Positions 19,977 to 35,821 of a stretch of 64,000 nucleotides of DNA are shown here, in pieces. This DNA comes from Shouchella lonarensis (GTDB lineage: Bacteria > Bacillota > Bacilli > Bacillales > Bacillaceae_D): contig NZ_FMYM01000010.1 in assembly GCF_900096965.1 (NCBI RefSeq), forward strand, positions 60,324 through 124,323. Direction: 5' to 3'. The position numbers and the translations under genes are program-made. Numbering within the stretch: the stretch's first letter is position 1; every line of letters starts with the position of its first letter. Below the pieces are notes generated by a model. The model saw only the letters and a list, made by a program, of their open reading frames with translations. It was not told where the DNA came from and searched no databases.

Positions 19977-20011
19977 GCACAACCTTGGGGCTAAGTGCCC
20001 CAAGGTTGTGC
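19977..20011. terminator. 15-bp perfect stem-loop after the LPNTA surface-protein gene
   Basis: Positions 19977-19991 pair perfectly with 19997-20011 around a 5-base loop. It directly follows the stop of the minus-strand gene, so it should act as a terminator, though the bases after it (ATATTTGG) are not a clean T-run. Confidence 0.65.
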
Positions 20012-20015
20012 AATT

Positions 20016-22742
<2,727 letters not shown>

Positions 22743-22822
22743 TCATTTTCTCAGCCTATATTAATCAACCTAACGATACCACACAATATGATTCTATGAA
22801 ACGACATAATTTTAGTTCGAAA

Positions 22823-22865
22823 GACCTAACAATGAATTCAGAACGAAGGACTTTTGACCTAACAA
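22823..22865. repeat. Two direct repeats GACCTAACAA spaced 33 bases
   Basis: GACCTAACAA occurs at 22823-22832 and 22856-22865, start-to-start 33 bases or three DNA turns, about 100-140 bases upstream of the LPNTA gene. The spacing fits a dimeric response-regulator site. The rest of 22725-23069 holds the promoter described next and no gene. Confidence 0.5.
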
Positions 22866-22945
22866 AGATTCTATCATTCGCTATTTTCACTTTAATTACT
22901 ATATAACTTAAATAACTTATCTATTAAAAAATGCTTCTCTCTTTA

Positions 22946-22974
22946 TTGTCATTGCTCTACCAACATGTTATACT
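22946..22974 (+). promoter_or_regulatory. Sigma-A promoter of the lipoprotein/metzincin pair
   Basis: TTGTCA (22946-22951), 17 bases, TATACT (22969-22974). Confidence 0.75.
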
Positions 22975-23069
22975 GAGCCGTGATTCATTTTAAATCATTC
23001 ATGCCTTTGTAACCTTATTTCGCGTCTATTTAAACAGCCTTAATCATCACCTATGGAGGGAACAGACAT

Positions 23070-23684
23070 ATGAAAAAAGTAGTGACAATTGCGGCTACTG
23101 GACTATTTATTTTATTATCTGGCTGCAATACGACAGACAAACAAGACGAAGAAAAAGCACAACCAGAGAGCGCGTCAACAAGTGATACTGTTGTAAAGAT
23201 TGAAGCAGCCATTGCAGCACCTTTATCTTTAGAAGAAGCACTTACTGATGCTGATCTCGTCGCTGAAGTAAAGATTCAAGAAATCGTTGGGGAAGTCGAA
23301 GAGACGTTACCGAAGACCATTTTCTCGGCCGAAGTGACAAATGTCCTCAAGGGAAAGGAAGAGCAAAAAACAATTAAACTCTTTCAAAATGGAACGAAGG
23401 AAATTGGATTCAATGACAACGAGCTATTTAGCGAAGGAGATACATATGTTTTATTCTTAAATGAGACTTCCTCTTCTTCTGAAGCCGATTATTGGATTCA
23501 AGGTGAAGAAACGGGCATGTATAAAGTCTCTGGTGACACACTCGTCAAACAAGCATTGCCATACGAAGCGCTTGCACCTTTAGAAGTACAGACGCTTAAA
23601 AGTGGATCGGAAAGTGACGTACAACAAGTTTTGGATAAAAACCGCTTTTATGAACTGATCACTGAAAAAGGAGGCAACAAATGA
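23070..23684 (+). CDS. Lipoprotein of unknown function upstream of a metzincin
   Basis: 204 residues with a lipoprotein signal: MKKVVTIAATGLFILLSGC, Cys19. The mature part has a short disordered linker, then a compact domain with LTDADLVAEVKIQEIVGE, TIFSAEVTNVLKGKEE and FSEGDTYVLFLNE, a beta-barrel-like pattern seen in several uncharacterised Firmicute secreted proteins. It overlaps the metalloprotease gene by four bases (ATGA), so the two products are coupled; it could be a membrane-bound partner or inhibitor of the protease. RBS TGGAGGG. Confidence 0.8.
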   Translation: MKKVVTIAATGLFILLSGCNTTDKQDEEKAQPESASTSDTVVKIEAAIAAPLSLEEALTDADLVAEVKIQEIVGEVEETLPKTIFSAEVTNVLKGKEEQKTIKLFQNGTKEIGFNDNELFSEGDTYVLFLNETSSSSEADYWIQGEETGMYKVSGDTLVKQALPYEALAPLEVQTLKSGSESDVQQVLDKNRFYELITEKGGNK

Positions 23685-24307
23685 TGAAGAAAATGAAACG
23701 CGCGTTCCTACTGCTTGTTGTGTTATTGTTTGTATTGCCACCGAAAGGAATCGAGGCCCATCCAGAAGAGACATGTCGGGCTGGTGGCGAGGAAATAGGC
23801 TGGAAAATTGGCTGTGGTGGTGGATATGGTCATATTGGTCCACATGAACGACGGATGGCATATGACATGTCTAAACTACCAGCAGAGTACCAATCAATCG
23901 TCGTTGAAGGTGCGAAGCGCTGGAATGATACAGGAATTGTAGACTTCCGCGAAGCCGCTGTGGGGCAAAAAAGTACTGGAACAATGGACGTATATAATGA
24001 TGAAGAGACCTCTGTCATCGCTGCTGTTTGGGTTCAAATCAATTATGAGGATCATTTCAATCGTTACGGTAATTACCGTACAAACCATATTAAAAGTTGG
24101 GAAATGAAGTTTAACCTTGCCCAAACGACACATCGCTCCTTTGAAGAGAATGCTGCGGTCGCAGCACATGAGTTTGGCCATACCATTGGATTACACGATC
24201 TCTATGAAAAACATAATTCAGAGAAATTAATGTATGGTTATATGACACCGGCACAGCATTCCCCAACAAAGAAGGATATTGAAGGTGCGTTGGAAGCAGT
24301 AAAGTAA
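23681..24307 (+). CDS. Secreted metzincin-type zinc metalloprotease
   Basis: 208 residues with an N-terminal signal peptide (about 1-27). The zinc motif is HEFGHTIGLHD at 163-173, giving His163, Glu164, His167 and Asp173; Asp as third ligand recalls snapalysin-type (M7) and related M10-like enzymes. A Met-turn LMYGYM follows near 188. Several cysteines near the mature N-terminus (CRAGG, GCGGG) may form a disulfide. RBS AAAGGAGGCAACAA. Expected to be released from the cell; substrate unknown. Confidence 0.85.
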   Translation: MMKKMKRAFLLLVVLLFVLPPKGIEAHPEETCRAGGEEIGWKIGCGGGYGHIGPHERRMAYDMSKLPAEYQSIVVEGAKRWNDTGIVDFREAAVGQKSTGTMDVYNDEETSVIAAVWVQINYEDHFNRYGNYRTNHIKSWEMKFNLAQTTHRSFEENAAVAAHEFGHTIGLHDLYEKHNSEKLMYGYMTPAQHSPTKKDIEGALEAVK

Positions 24308-24330
24308 TGCGTTAAGCTAGTATGTAAGGT

Positions 24331-24435
24331 GTGAAAACAGGCTACGAACAGCTCGAAGACATTGTGATTGAGACGATACAGAATAATGAAGTGACTGTCG
24401 TTGGAACATTGGAACCGTGGGAGGAAAGACCGTAA
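24331..24435 (+). CDS. Short open frame, possible gene remnant (34 aa)
   Basis: GTG-started frame of 34 codons reading VKTGYEQLEDIVIETIQNNE and ending in EPWEERP. It has coding-like composition but only a weak RBS, and an in-frame stop lies just upstream. It could be the 3' end of a decayed gene that belonged to the metzincin operon. Confidence 0.25.
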   Translation: MKTGYEQLEDIVIETIQNNEVTVVGTLEPWEERP

Positions 24436-24443
24436 GAACCTCC

Positions 24444-24473
24444 TTGACACTAGGAATTCCCTACATGTATACT
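24444..24473 (+). promoter_or_regulatory. Orphan consensus promoter
   Basis: TTGACA (24444-24449), 18 bases, TATACT (24468-24473). No gene with an RBS follows on this strand before purD, which is on the other strand; the transcript would begin near 24480. Confidence 0.65.
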
Positions 24474-24479
24474 AATATC

Positions 24480-24615
24480 AAACAATACGTACAATCATAA
24501 TGACCACGGGCGTACACACCCATGGTCATCGTAGGAAGCGACTCATAAAAAGGTCGCCCTGCAGTGGATGATACTGACCCACCGTAGAGTTGAGCGCTCA
24601 ACTCTACGGTGGGTC
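24480..24615 (+). ncRNA. Candidate small RNA from the orphan promoter
   Basis: The predicted RNA of about 135 nt would contain a 9-bp hairpin with one mismatch (GACCACGGG/CCCATGGTC, 24502-24527) and end at the 40-base palindrome. It has a 23-codon ATG frame without RBS. It runs tail-to-tail with purD. Existence is inferred from the promoter and folds only. Confidence 0.35.
24576..24615. terminator. Perfect 40-base palindrome at the end of the purine operon
   Basis: Twenty bases are followed directly by their exact complement (centre GAGCGCTC, ends GACCCACC/GGTGGGTC), 18 bases beyond the purD stop. It likely ends or protects the long pur transcript, and possibly the opposing RNA. Neither side has a clear T-run. 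Confidence 0.6.
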
Positions 24616-24633
24616 TAGTTATGTCGCAATCTC

Positions 24634-27448
<2,815 letters not shown>

Positions 27449-27452
<4 letters not shown>

Positions 27453-28030
27453 CGTTTGACCTCCGCCTCCGTCATCAATAGTTGTTGTATACATGTAGGG
27501 TATAACGCATGCTCCACTGCTTTGATTTTCTTTGTTAATGTCTCATGTGTATCTTCTCGGTCAATCGGCACAGTTTGTTGCATAATGACAGGGCCAGTAT
27601 CCATCCCTGCATCGACATAATGAATCGTCACGCCGGTTTCTTGCACACCGGCTCGCAAAGCTTGACCAACTGCATCTAGTCCGGGGAAGTTCGGCAAGAG
27701 TGATGGATGGATGTTTACGATCCGCCCTTCGTAGTGCGCCAGAAGTGTTGGACCGACGAGACGCATGTATCCTGCTAAAAGAATAAAGTCGACCGCCACT
27801 GCTTGCAAGCGTTCCAGCACTGCTTGTTCATACGCCGTTTTGGACTGAAATGTGCGCGGGGAAAACCCATATGCAGGAATATCGTAAGATGCGGCCATTT
27901 GCAATACATCTGCTTTCGGGCGGTCGCTCACAACCGCAACCACTTCTCCACCAAGCACGCCCCGTTTCGCAGCTTGAATGAGCGCTCTAGCATTCGATCC
28001 CGTTCCAGAGGCGAAAATCGCAAGCTTCAC
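27449..28030 (-). CDS. purN: Phosphoribosylglycinamide formyltransferase PurN
   Basis: Transfers formyl from 10-formyl-THF to GAR. 193 residues: [13 protein letters not shown] at the N-terminus, [10 protein letters not shown] near 85, [12 protein letters not shown] near 103 and [13 protein letters not shown] near 132. GTG start with AGGAGGGATTGACAC, overlapping the purM stop by four bases (GTGA). Confidence 0.97.
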
Positions 28031-29064
28031 GTGTCAATCCCTCCTATGGTCATCTCTCCACCATGCGTCACACGACCGATCATATACGCAGATTCGCCAT
28101 GTTCAGAAAGGGTTTGTAATACTTCTTGGTGTCTGCCTTCCTTCACAATGAGCACCATGCCAATGCCCATATTAAACGTATGGAACATGTCTACGGCAGA
28201 AAGGTGCCCCACTTGTTGCAGGAGGGAGAAAATAGGCGGCACCGGCCAAGAGCCGTAGTCAATCTCAACACCTAGTCCATTCGTCAATGCGCGCGGGATA
28301 TTTTCATAAAATCCCCCACCAGTAATATGTGCCGCTCGGACAATCAATTTTTTTTGTATGCATGCAAGCATTGGCTTTACATAAATTTTTGTCGGTGTGA
28401 GCAGCACTTCTCCAAGCGTCTGTCCAAGCGAGTCAATCGTTTTAGCTAACGGCCAGCCACCATCTTCTAAAAATACTTTCCGAACGAGCGAGAAACCGTT
28501 GCTATGCAAGCCACTAGATGTCAAACCAATGAGAACATCGCCGGCTTCCATCTCCTCACCTGTTAAAATATCACTTTTTTCAGCTGCGCCCACCGCAAAG
28601 CCAGCGATATCATATTCTTCTGCCGCATACATACCCGGCATCTCAGCCGTTTCCCCACCAATCAGTGCGCACTGAGCTTGAACACAACCATCTGCAACCC
28701 CTTTAACAATCGCCTCTATTTTAGTCGGTGCTAACTTTCCGCACGCAATGTAGTCTAAAAAATATAACGGGGCTGCGCCTTGTACAATAATGTCATTGAC
28801 GCACATCGCCACAACATCTTGCCCGATCGTATCATGTTGATCAAGCATGAACGCAAGCATCAGTTTTGTCCCGACACCGTCCGTTGCTGAAACGAGTACG
28901 GGTTGTTTTAAGTCGAGCGCCGATAAGTCAAACATGCCGCCGAACCCACCAAGACCACCAAGCATGCCCCGGCGCTTCGTTCGAGCAACATGACTTTTCA
29001 TTCGTTCCACCGCTTCATAGCCAGCTTCAATGTTCACACCGGCTTGCTTGTATGCGTTTACCAA
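28027..29064 (-). CDS. purM: AIR synthetase PurM
   Basis: Closes the imidazole ring (FGAM to AIR) with ATP. 345 residues with [20 protein letters not shown] at the N-terminus, [10 protein letters not shown] near 60, [11 protein letters not shown] near 132 and [13 protein letters not shown] near 240. TTG start with GGAGGGG upstream; this start matches the B. subtilis N-terminus. Confidence 0.96.
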   Translation of the reverse strand: MVNAYKQAGVNIEAGYEAVERMKSHVARTKRRGMLGGLGGFGGMFDLSALDLKQPVLVSATDGVGTKLMLAFMLDQHDTIGQDVVAMCVNDIIVQGAAPLYFLDYIACGKLAPTKIEAIVKGVADGCVQAQCALIGGETAEMPGMYAAEEYDIAGFAVGAAEKSDILTGEEMEAGDVLIGLTSSGLHSNGFSLVRKVFLEDGGWPLAKTIDSLGQTLGEVLLTPTKIYVKPMLACIQKKLIVRAAHITGGGFYENIPRALTNGLGVEIDYGSWPVPPIFSLLQQVGHLSAVDMFHTFNMGIGMVLIVKEGRHQEVLQTLSEHGESAYMIGRVTHGGEMTIGGIDT

Positions 29065-29087
29065 AGCGCTTCCCCTCCGATAGATGT

Positions 29088-30497
29088 TTACACACTCATT
29101 TGTGATACTTGACGCTTGTTAATATTCGTCGGATATTCTCCAGTGAAACACGCAAGACATTGTCCGCAATCTGGCATTTCTTGCGAACGACCAATGCCTG
29201 ACTTTAATCCTTCCACCGACAAGAAAGCAAGTGAATCTGCTTCCATCCACGCGCACATTTCCGGAATCGTATACTGGGCGGCAATTAACTCGGTCGATGT
29301 TGAAATGTCAATTCCATAAAAACATGGATGTTTAATCGGGGGCGCCGCAATCCGAACATGCACTTCTTTCGCACCTGCTTCGCGAAGCATCCGGACAATG
29401 CGACAACTTGTTGTGCCACGTACGATCGAATCATCAATCATGACAACACGCTTCCCTTCCACCACACCACGGACAGGAGATAACTTCATTTTCACCCCTT
29501 GTTCGCGTAACGCTTGCGACGGTTGAATGAACGTCCGACCAACGTAACGGTTTTTAATTAACCCGAGCTCATACGGAATTCCTGTTTGCTCAGCATAACC
29601 AATCGCTGCTGAAATGCTAGAATCGGGCACACCAGTCACGATATCTGCCTCAACAGGCGCCTCCAGCGCCAATTGCTTCCCGAGGTTTTTTCGCGCTGTA
29701 TGCACATTAATTGTGTCAATATTACTGTCGGGACGGGCGAAGTAAACATATTCCATACTGCACATGGCTGGATCTTCATCTACTAACACCGACTCACTTT
29801 GCATGCCTTCATCACGAACAACAATGAGCTCACCTGGTGCAACATCGCGCACAAACGTCGCCCCAACAATGTCTAATGCACATGTTTCTGAAGCGACAAC
29901 GTACGCGTCGCCGAGACGTCCCAGCGCTAATGGGCGCAATCCATGTCCATCTCTGGCAATGATGAGCGCTGATTCGGTCATGACAACAACTGCAAATGCG
30001 CCTGTTAGACGCGCGAGTGCCGACTTAAGCTGGTCGGCCACATTTTCTTTTCCACTGCGCTTCATCAAATGCGCAATCACTTCTGTGTCTGAGCTTGATT
30101 GAAAGATCGCGCCTTCTGCCTCAAGTTTCTGACGCCACTCTTTCGCGTTTGTTAAATTACCATTATGCGCAAGGGAAAGTCCACCTGCTTCGGCGTTAAA
30201 CAACAGTGGCTGGACATTGGCATAACCACCACCACCAGCGGTCGCATAGCGAACATGACCAATCGCCGCACGCCCCGATAATGTCTTTAAGCTAGCAGGC
30301 GTAAAGACGTCATTGACTAATCCGACACCTTTATGAGCACGTAACGTTTCTTGATTAGAAACAACAATACCCGCCCCTTCTTGCCCACGATGTTGTAAGC
30401 TATGGAGCCCATAATATGTCATTTGCGCGGCTTCAGGATGATCCCAAATTGCAAATACACCGCATTCCTCGTTCAGTCCTTTGATTTCAGCAAACAC
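29088..30497 (-). CDS. purF: Amidophosphoribosyltransferase PurF
   Basis: First committed step of purine synthesis. I place the start at GTG 30497, not at the ATG at 30515: AAGGGG lies eight bases upstream and the product begins [12 protein letters not shown], reproducing the 11-residue propeptide before the catalytic Cys12 of B. subtilis PurF. Glutaminase and PRT domains are complete ([22 protein letters not shown]). Cysteines for the [4Fe-4S] cluster are present, including CGQCLAC near the C-terminus. The gene begins inside purL (25-base overlap). 469 aa. Confidence 0.96.
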   Translation of the reverse strand: MFAEIKGLNEECGVFAIWDHPEAAQMTYYGLHSLQHRGQEGAGIVVSNQETLRAHKGVGLVNDVFTPASLKTLSGRAAIGHVRYATAGGGGYANVQPLLFNAEAGGLSLAHNGNLTNAKEWRQKLEAEGAIFQSSSDTEVIAHLMKRSGKENVADQLKSALARLTGAFAVVVMTESALIIARDGHGLRPLALGRLGDAYVVASETCALDIVGATFVRDVAPGELIVVRDEGMQSESVLVDEDPAMCSMEYVYFARPDSNIDTINVHTARKNLGKQLALEAPVEADIVTGVPDSSISAAIGYAEQTGIPYELGLIKNRYVGRTFIQPSQALREQGVKMKLSPVRGVVEGKRVVMIDDSIVRGTTSCRIVRMLREAGAKEVHVRIAAPPIKHPCFYGIDISTSTELIAAQYTIPEMCAWMEADSLAFLSVEGLKSGIGRSQEMPDCGQCLACFTGEYPTNINKRQVSQMSV

Positions 30498-32698
30498 GGG
30501 ACCGACCCCTTCCATGCTGTGGCAAGTTCCTGTTCCGTCATTTCAACAAATGATGTCCCATTGATTTCGAGCGAGAGCGTCGGCGCCTCTGTCACCACAC
30601 CAATACGGACCGCCGCCGGCACTATATCTTCAAATTGGTGCTGTTTATCTGGATGTACTGTAACAAGGAAACGAGACTGGCTTTCTGAAAACAAGACAGT
30701 TGTGGCGTCACCTGTTAGTGCGACAGCCAAACCAAGCGAGCGACCGATCATTTTTTCCGCTAAAGCAACCGCGAGTCCACCTTCAGCAACGTCGTGTGCG
30801 GAAGCGACCAAACCCGCTTCAATTGCCGCGAGGAGCGCGTCTTGGCGCTCTTTTTCTACTGTTAAATCAAGTGATGGCGGCGCACCAAATGATTTCCCTT
30901 CAAGCATTTTTTGCAACTCACTGCCACCGAATTCCAGCTTTGTTTCGCCAATAACATAGACAATATCGCCCGCTGTTTGCACGTGCTGTGTCGTGATATG
31001 GGCCAGGTCAGAAATGAGACCGACCATCCCCACAACCGGCGTTGGATAAACGGCCATGCCACTCCGCTCATTGTATAGCGACACATTGCCACCGATCACC
31101 GGTGTCTCAAGCACGCGACATGCTTCGCTCAACCCATCGGTTGATTGTTCCAGTTGCCAAAAGATTTCGGGGCGTTCAGGATTCCCGTAATTTAAGCAAT
31201 CGGTCACACCAAGCGGACGCGCACCAGAGCAAACGATGTTCCGCGCTGCCTCAGCAACTGCAATTTGTCCGCCAATTTTCGGATCGAGGTATAAATAACG
31301 TGCGTTACAATCGGTTGTCATCGCTAGTGCCTTATTCGTACCACGAATGCGCAACACCGCCGCGTCAGACCCTGGGGCAACGACGGTATTCGTTTGCACC
31401 ATATGATCATATTGTTCATACACCCATTCTTTGCTCGCAATTGTCGGCTGTTTCAATAATGATCGCAGCGTTTCTTGATGATCCGTCACTTCCGGTACAT
31501 ACTGCGCCATTGCTTGGAACTCTTTATAATAGGAAGGAACACGTGATTCTGAGTGATATACTGGCGCATCTTCCACAAGAGCATCGACCGGCACATCAGC
31601 AACAACTTCTCCGTGATGAAGCAATCGTAAGCGCTTGTCATCCGTCACACGACCGACGGCAACTGCATGTAACTGCCACTTTGCTAAAATCTCCTCAATT
31701 TCATGCTCGCGTCCTTTTTTGACAACGAGTAACATCCGTTCTTGCGACTCCGATAACATCATTTCGTAAGCTGACATCCCAGCTTCCCGCTGCGGTACCG
31801 CATCTAAATTCATTTCAATTCCCGAACCGGCTTTACTTGCCATCTCTGCCGACGATGATGTCAATCCAGCTGCCCCCATATCTTGCATACCGACTAACGC
31901 ATCGCATTGACTTATTTCTAAACAAGCTTCAAGCAATAACTTCTCCATAAACGGGTCACCGACTTGCACTGCCGGACGTTGTTGCTCAGAGGCTTCGCTT
32001 AGTTCTTCTGAAGCAAATGTCGCCCCGTGAATCCCGTCACGTCCGGTGGCAGCACCGATATACATGACCGTGTTGCCAACCCCTGTCGCGCGTCCGCGCT
32101 GAATATCAGCGTGATTAATTAAACCAACGCACATCGCATTGACAAGCGGGTTTTCCGCATAGCACGCGTCAAAATGTACTTCTCCGCCGACTGTAGGGAC
32201 GCCAACACAATTTCCGTATCCTGCAATTCCGGCAACGACTTGTTCAAATAAATAGCGCGTCTTCGGTGATGTCAATTCCCCAAAACGAAGTGAGTTCAAG
32301 AGCGCAATTGGACGCGCGCCCATCGAAAATACATCGCGTAAAATACCACCAACACCCGTCGCTGCGCCTTCGTATGGCTCAATTGCTGATGGATGATTAT
32401 GACTCTCGATTTTAAATACAACCGCTTGTTCATCACCAATGTCAATAATCCCTGCACCTTCACCCGGTCCTTGCAATACATGCGTACCTGTTGTCGGGAA
32501 CTTTTTCAGTAGTGGTTTAGAATGCTTATAACTACAATGCTCCGACCACATCACGGCAAACAATCCCGTTTCGGTAAAATTAAGTGGCCGTCCGACCTTT
32601 TGAACCGCACGCGCATACTCTTCTTCTGTTAGGCCCATTTCCAAATAAAGCTTTTCTTCTTGTATATGTGCTGGACTCACTTCAAGCCGTTGTGACAT
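30473..32698 (-). CDS. purL: FGAM synthase large subunit PurL
   Basis: ATP-dependent amidation of FGAR, working with PurQ and PurS. 741 residues, the small-PurL type. Motifs: [15 protein letters not shown] near 50, [23 protein letters not shown] near 91, and [19 protein letters not shown] 32698 with GGAGGGAGACGC; the 20-codon longer frame lies in purQ. Overlaps purQ by 17 bases. Confidence 0.97.
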   Translation of the reverse strand: MSQRLEVSPAHIQEEKLYLEMGLTEEEYARAVQKVGRPLNFTETGLFAVMWSEHCSYKHSKPLLKKFPTTGTHVLQGPGEGAGIIDIGDEQAVVFKIESHNHPSAIEPYEGAATGVGGILRDVFSMGARPIALLNSLRFGELTSPKTRYLFEQVVAGIAGYGNCVGVPTVGGEVHFDACYAENPLVNAMCVGLINHADIQRGRATGVGNTVMYIGAATGRDGIHGATFASEELSEASEQQRPAVQVGDPFMEKLLLEACLEISQCDALVGMQDMGAAGLTSSSAEMASKAGSGIEMNLDAVPQREAGMSAYEMMLSESQERMLLVVKKGREHEIEEILAKWQLHAVAVGRVTDDKRLRLLHHGEVVADVPVDALVEDAPVYHSESRVPSYYKEFQAMAQYVPEVTDHQETLRSLLKQPTIASKEWVYEQYDHMVQTNTVVAPGSDAAVLRIRGTNKALAMTTDCNARYLYLDPKIGGQIAVAEAARNIVCSGARPLGVTDCLNYGNPERPEIFWQLEQSTDGLSEACRVLETPVIGGNVSLYNERSGMAVYPTPVVGMVGLISDLAHITTQHVQTAGDIVYVIGETKLEFGGSELQKMLEGKSFGAPPSLDLTVEKERQDALLAAIEAGLVASAHDVAEGGLAVALAEKMIGRSLGLAVALTGDATTVLFSESQSRFLVTVHPDKQHQFEDIVPAAVRIGVVTEAPTLSLEINGTSFVEMTEQELATAWKGSVPCLLKSKD

Positions 32699-33365
32699 GC
32701 GTCTCCCTCCAATTACGAAGCATCGACTGAAATAACAACAAGCCGTCGTCACTTCCAAGTAAAGATGCCACCGCTCGTTCCGGATGCGGCATCATCCCAA
32801 GGACATTACCGGTCTCATTCGTAATACCGGCAATCCGTCCCTTTGAACCATTTACATCAGACGCATAGCGGAACACAATTTGGTTGTTCGCTTCTAATCG
32901 CGCAAACGTTTCGTCATCACACTCATAGTTTCCTTCACCATGCGCAACTGGGATCATGAGTTTTTGGCCCCGTGTATAGCCGGCTGTAAAGGCGATTGCA
33001 TCATTTTCTACAATCAGTTCCGTCGTCCGGCAAACAAATTTTAACTGACGGTTTCGCTTCATCGCCCCTGGTAACAACCCTGATTCTAGTAAAATTTGAA
33101 ACCCGTTACACACCCCTAAGACAGGTTTTCCTTCTGCTGCTGCTTGCTTCACGGCCGCCATAATCGGTGCAAACCCGGCAATTGCCCCGGCCCGCAAATA
33201 ATCGCCGTAAGAAAAACCACCAGGAAGTAAAACGGCATCAAACGGTGCCAGCGAGCGCTCTGTATAATGAACGTACGCTACTTCTTCCTTTAAACCGTCA
33301 CGAATTGCATAGTACATATCCGCATCACAGTTAGAACCTGGAAAGACAATGACCGCAAATTTCAT
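32682..33365 (-). CDS. purQ: FGAM synthase glutaminase subunit PurQ
   Basis: Class I glutamine amidotransferase supplying ammonia to PurL. 227 residues: [17 protein letters not shown] at the N-terminus, nucleophile Cys in [12 protein letters not shown] near 86, and the His/Glu pair in MMPHPERA near 196. Overlaps purS by four bases. Confidence 0.97.
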   Translation of the reverse strand: MKFAVIVFPGSNCDADMYYAIRDGLKEEVAYVHYTERSLAPFDAVLLPGGFSYGDYLRAGAIAGFAPIMAAVKQAAAEGKPVLGVCNGFQILLESGLLPGAMKRNRQLKFVCRTTELIVENDAIAFTAGYTRGQKLMIPVAHGEGNYECDDETFARLEANNQIVFRYASDVNGSKGRIAGITNETGNVLGMMPHPERAVASLLGSDDGLLLFQSMLRNWRETHVTTA

Positions 33366-33613
33366 GTGGACACGACCTCCTCCACTTCATAGCGGTAATC
33401 TTCAATGACCGTGTTCGCAAGTAGTTTCTCACACATCTCTTGAACGCGCGCGGTGACATTGTCGACATCCGTTAACGATAGTTCAATATATTTTCCAACC
33501 CGCACCGTCTCGACCTCATTGTAAGCCATCGTGTGTAATGCTTGTTTCACTGCACCACCTTGTGGATCAAGTACGCTTTCTCTTAACGTCACATACACTT
33601 TTACTTTATACAT
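33362..33613 (-). CDS. purS: FGAM synthase subunit PurS
   Basis: Small subunit that bridges PurL and PurQ. 83 residues, family length, with [15 protein letters not shown] near 12 and [11 protein letters not shown] near 39. RBS ACAGGAGG. A 159-base gap without a gene separates it from purC, the largest break in the operon. Confidence 0.96.
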   Translation of the reverse strand: MYKVKVYVTLRESVLDPQGGAVKQALHTMAYNEVETVRVGKYIELSLTDVDNVTARVQEMCEKLLANTVIEDYRYEVEEVVST

Positions 33614-33772
33614 TGATTGGCCTCCTGTTTCAGCGTTCGGAAATCAGTCATCACAAGCCGGAATTGTTGTCCGTTGACGCTGATTCCTCTCTGATTCTCG
33701 GTTCTCATTTCTGGAATCATACGAAATGAAACTGCTAGATTTCAGTGCTTCTCTACTTTACCCTTGCTTTCT
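33614..33772 (-). other. Intercistronic gap purC-purS
   Basis: No reading frame with an RBS. Short imperfect pairings exist around GGAATCAG and CTGATTTCC, but no T-run. Neighbouring pur junctions overlap or are under 30 bases, so this may be an RNA processing or regulatory segment. Confidence 0.3.
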
Positions 33773-34489
33773 CTAACTGCTGGAAGTACTTAACCGCGCT
33801 AAAATCTCCTCATACCCCTCTTGCAAGTTTCCTAGTTCATGACGAAACAAATCCTTATCTAGTCGGGCACCTGTTTTCTCATCCCATAAGCGGCACGTAT
33901 CAGGAGAAATCTCATCTGCGAGTAATAATGCACCTGTCTCTGTCTTGCCGAATTCTAGCTTAAAATCAACGAGTATGACGCCGAGGCGAGCAAATAACGA
34001 CGAAAGTAATTCGTTTACACGCAAAGCTTGTTCTTTCATCCGCGCCACTTCCGCTTGTGAAGCCGCCGCAAGAATGGCGATATGATCTTCAGTTACGAGC
34101 GGATCCCCAAGCGAATCATCTTTATAGCAAAATTCTACGAGGGGCTCTGCGAGTTGCATTCCTTCCTTCAAACCAAGACGATGGGCCAGACTACCAGCCA
34201 CTTTGTTACGAACGATCACTTCAAGTGGAATAATCGTGACGCGTTTTACAAGTTGCTCTGTTGCCGACAACTTTCGCACAAAATGAGACGGGCATCCTTT
34301 TTCCGCTAATGTTGTAAAAATCATGCTTGAGATCTCGTTATTTAACCGCGCTTTCCCCTGCAAAATTGCATGCTTCTCGCCATTAAAAGCTGTTGCCTCG
34401 TCCTTGTATGCAACCCATAACAACTGTGGATCATCGGTCGTATATAGTTTCTTTGCTTTCCCTTCATAACAAAGTGCGCCCTTTTGCAT
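33773..34489 (-). CDS. purC: SAICAR synthetase PurC
   Basis: Joins aspartate to CAIR. 238 residues: CYEGKAKKLYTTDD near 9, YKDEATAFNGEK near 28, VEFCYKDDSLGDPL near 120, DFKLEFGK near 175 and LADEISPDTCRLWD near 188. ATG 34489 with GGGGGAG six bases upstream; two TTG codons in front are unlikely starts. Confidence 0.97.
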   Translation of the reverse strand: MQKGALCYEGKAKKLYTTDDPQLLWVAYKDEATAFNGEKHAILQGKARLNNEISSMIFTTLAEKGCPSHFVRKLSATEQLVKRVTIIPLEVIVRNKVAGSLAHRLGLKEGMQLAEPLVEFCYKDDSLGDPLVTEDHIAILAAASQAEVARMKEQALRVNELLSSLFARLGVILVDFKLEFGKTETGALLLADEISPDTCRLWDEKTGARLDKDLFRHELGNLQEGYEEILARLSTSSS

Positions 34490-34501
34490 CAACAACTCCC
34501 C

Positions 34502-35794
34502 CTATAAGCCGAGACGTTCAAAAATTGTATCGACATGCTTCATATGATGCGTTGGATTAAAGCACTTCTCTAACTCAGCTACTGGTAACACAGCTGTAAT
34601 TCGCTCATCTGCAACGAGCAAGTCGCGGAATGACAACCCGTGCGCCCACGCTTCCATTGCTTTTGGTTGTACAAGATCATACGCTTCTTCACGTACCATC
34701 CCTTCGTCAATTAAGCGTAACAACACGCGTTGAGAATAAATTAAGCCATATGTCCGATCCATATTGCGTTTCATATTTTCCGGGAACACTGTCAAATTTT
34801 CCACAATGTTACTGAAGCGATGGAGCATGTAATCAAGTACAATTGTTGCATCAGGTAAAATGACGCGTTCTGCCGAAGAGTGAGAAATGTCGCGCTCATG
34901 CCATAAGACGACGTTATCGTACGCGGTATTCATATACCCACGCATGAGACGAGCAAGACCGGTCATATTCTCAGAGCCAATCGGGTTCCGTTTATGCGGC
35001 ATCGCCGACGAACCTTTTTGTCCTTTCGCGAAAAATTCCTCGACCTCACGTAGCTCACTTTTTTGTAGCCCGCGAATTTCAACGGCCATTTTCTCGATTG
35101 ACGTTGCAATTAACGCAAGCGTCGCCATATAATCAGCATGTCGGTCTCTTTGCAGCGTTTGTGTTGAAATCGGCGCGGCCCGCAAACCGAGCTTTTCGCA
35201 CACAATCTCTTCAATACGTGGATCAATGTTCGCGTACGTTCCGACTGCCCCTGACAATTTACCAACGCGTACCCCTTCAGCGGCAGCCGTAAAACGGGCG
35301 ATATTACGTTTCATCTCTTCATACCAAAGCGCGAGCTTTAAACCAAACGTCGTTGGCTCGGCATGCACCCCGTGTGTTCGTCCAATCATAACGGTATATT
35401 GATGTTCACGGGCTTTAGACGCTAATACGTGCAAAAACCGCTCTAATCCAGTCGCAAGACGTTCATTTGCTTGTTTCAATAGAAAAGAAAGTGCGGTATC
35501 AACGACATCTGTTGATGTTAATCCGTAATGTACCCACTTACACTCCTCGCCAAGTGTTTCTGAAACCGCCCGTGTAAAAGCAACGACATCATGATGTGTT
35601 TCCGCTTCAATTTCTAAAATCCGGTTCACATCAAAACGCGCGTCCGCTCGAATTTTCTTTACATCTTCCGCGGGAATAATGCCCATTTCCGCCCACGCTT
35701 CACACGCCGCAATCTCGACTTCCAGCCACGCTTGGTAGCGGTTCTCATCTTTCCAAATTGCACCCATCTCTTCTCTTGTATACCGTTCAATCAT
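34502..35794 (-). CDS. purB: Adenylosuccinate lyase PurB
   Basis: Acts twice in purine synthesis (SAICAR and adenylosuccinate). 430 residues with [12 protein letters not shown] near 62, the fumarase-superfamily signature [17 protein letters not shown] near 261, and [11 protein letters not shown] near 139. ATG 35794 with GGAGG seven bases upstream. Confidence 0.97.
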   Translation of the reverse strand: MIERYTREEMGAIWKDENRYQAWLEVEIAACEAWAEMGIIPAEDVKKIRADARFDVNRILEIEAETHHDVVAFTRAVSETLGEECKWVHYGLTSTDVVDTALSFLLKQANERLATGLERFLHVLASKAREHQYTVMIGRTHGVHAEPTTFGLKLALWYEEMKRNIARFTAAAEGVRVGKLSGAVGTYANIDPRIEEIVCEKLGLRAAPISTQTLQRDRHADYMATLALIATSIEKMAVEIRGLQKSELREVEEFFAKGQKGSSAMPHKRNPIGSENMTGLARLMRGYMNTAYDNVVLWHERDISHSSAERVILPDATIVLDYMLHRFSNIVENLTVFPENMKRNMDRTYGLIYSQRVLLRLIDEGMVREEAYDLVQPKAMEAWAHGLSFRDLLVADERITAVLPVAELEKCFNPTHHMKHVDTIFERLGL

Positions 35795-35821
35795 CACACT
35801 GCCTCCATCTCTACATCCACT

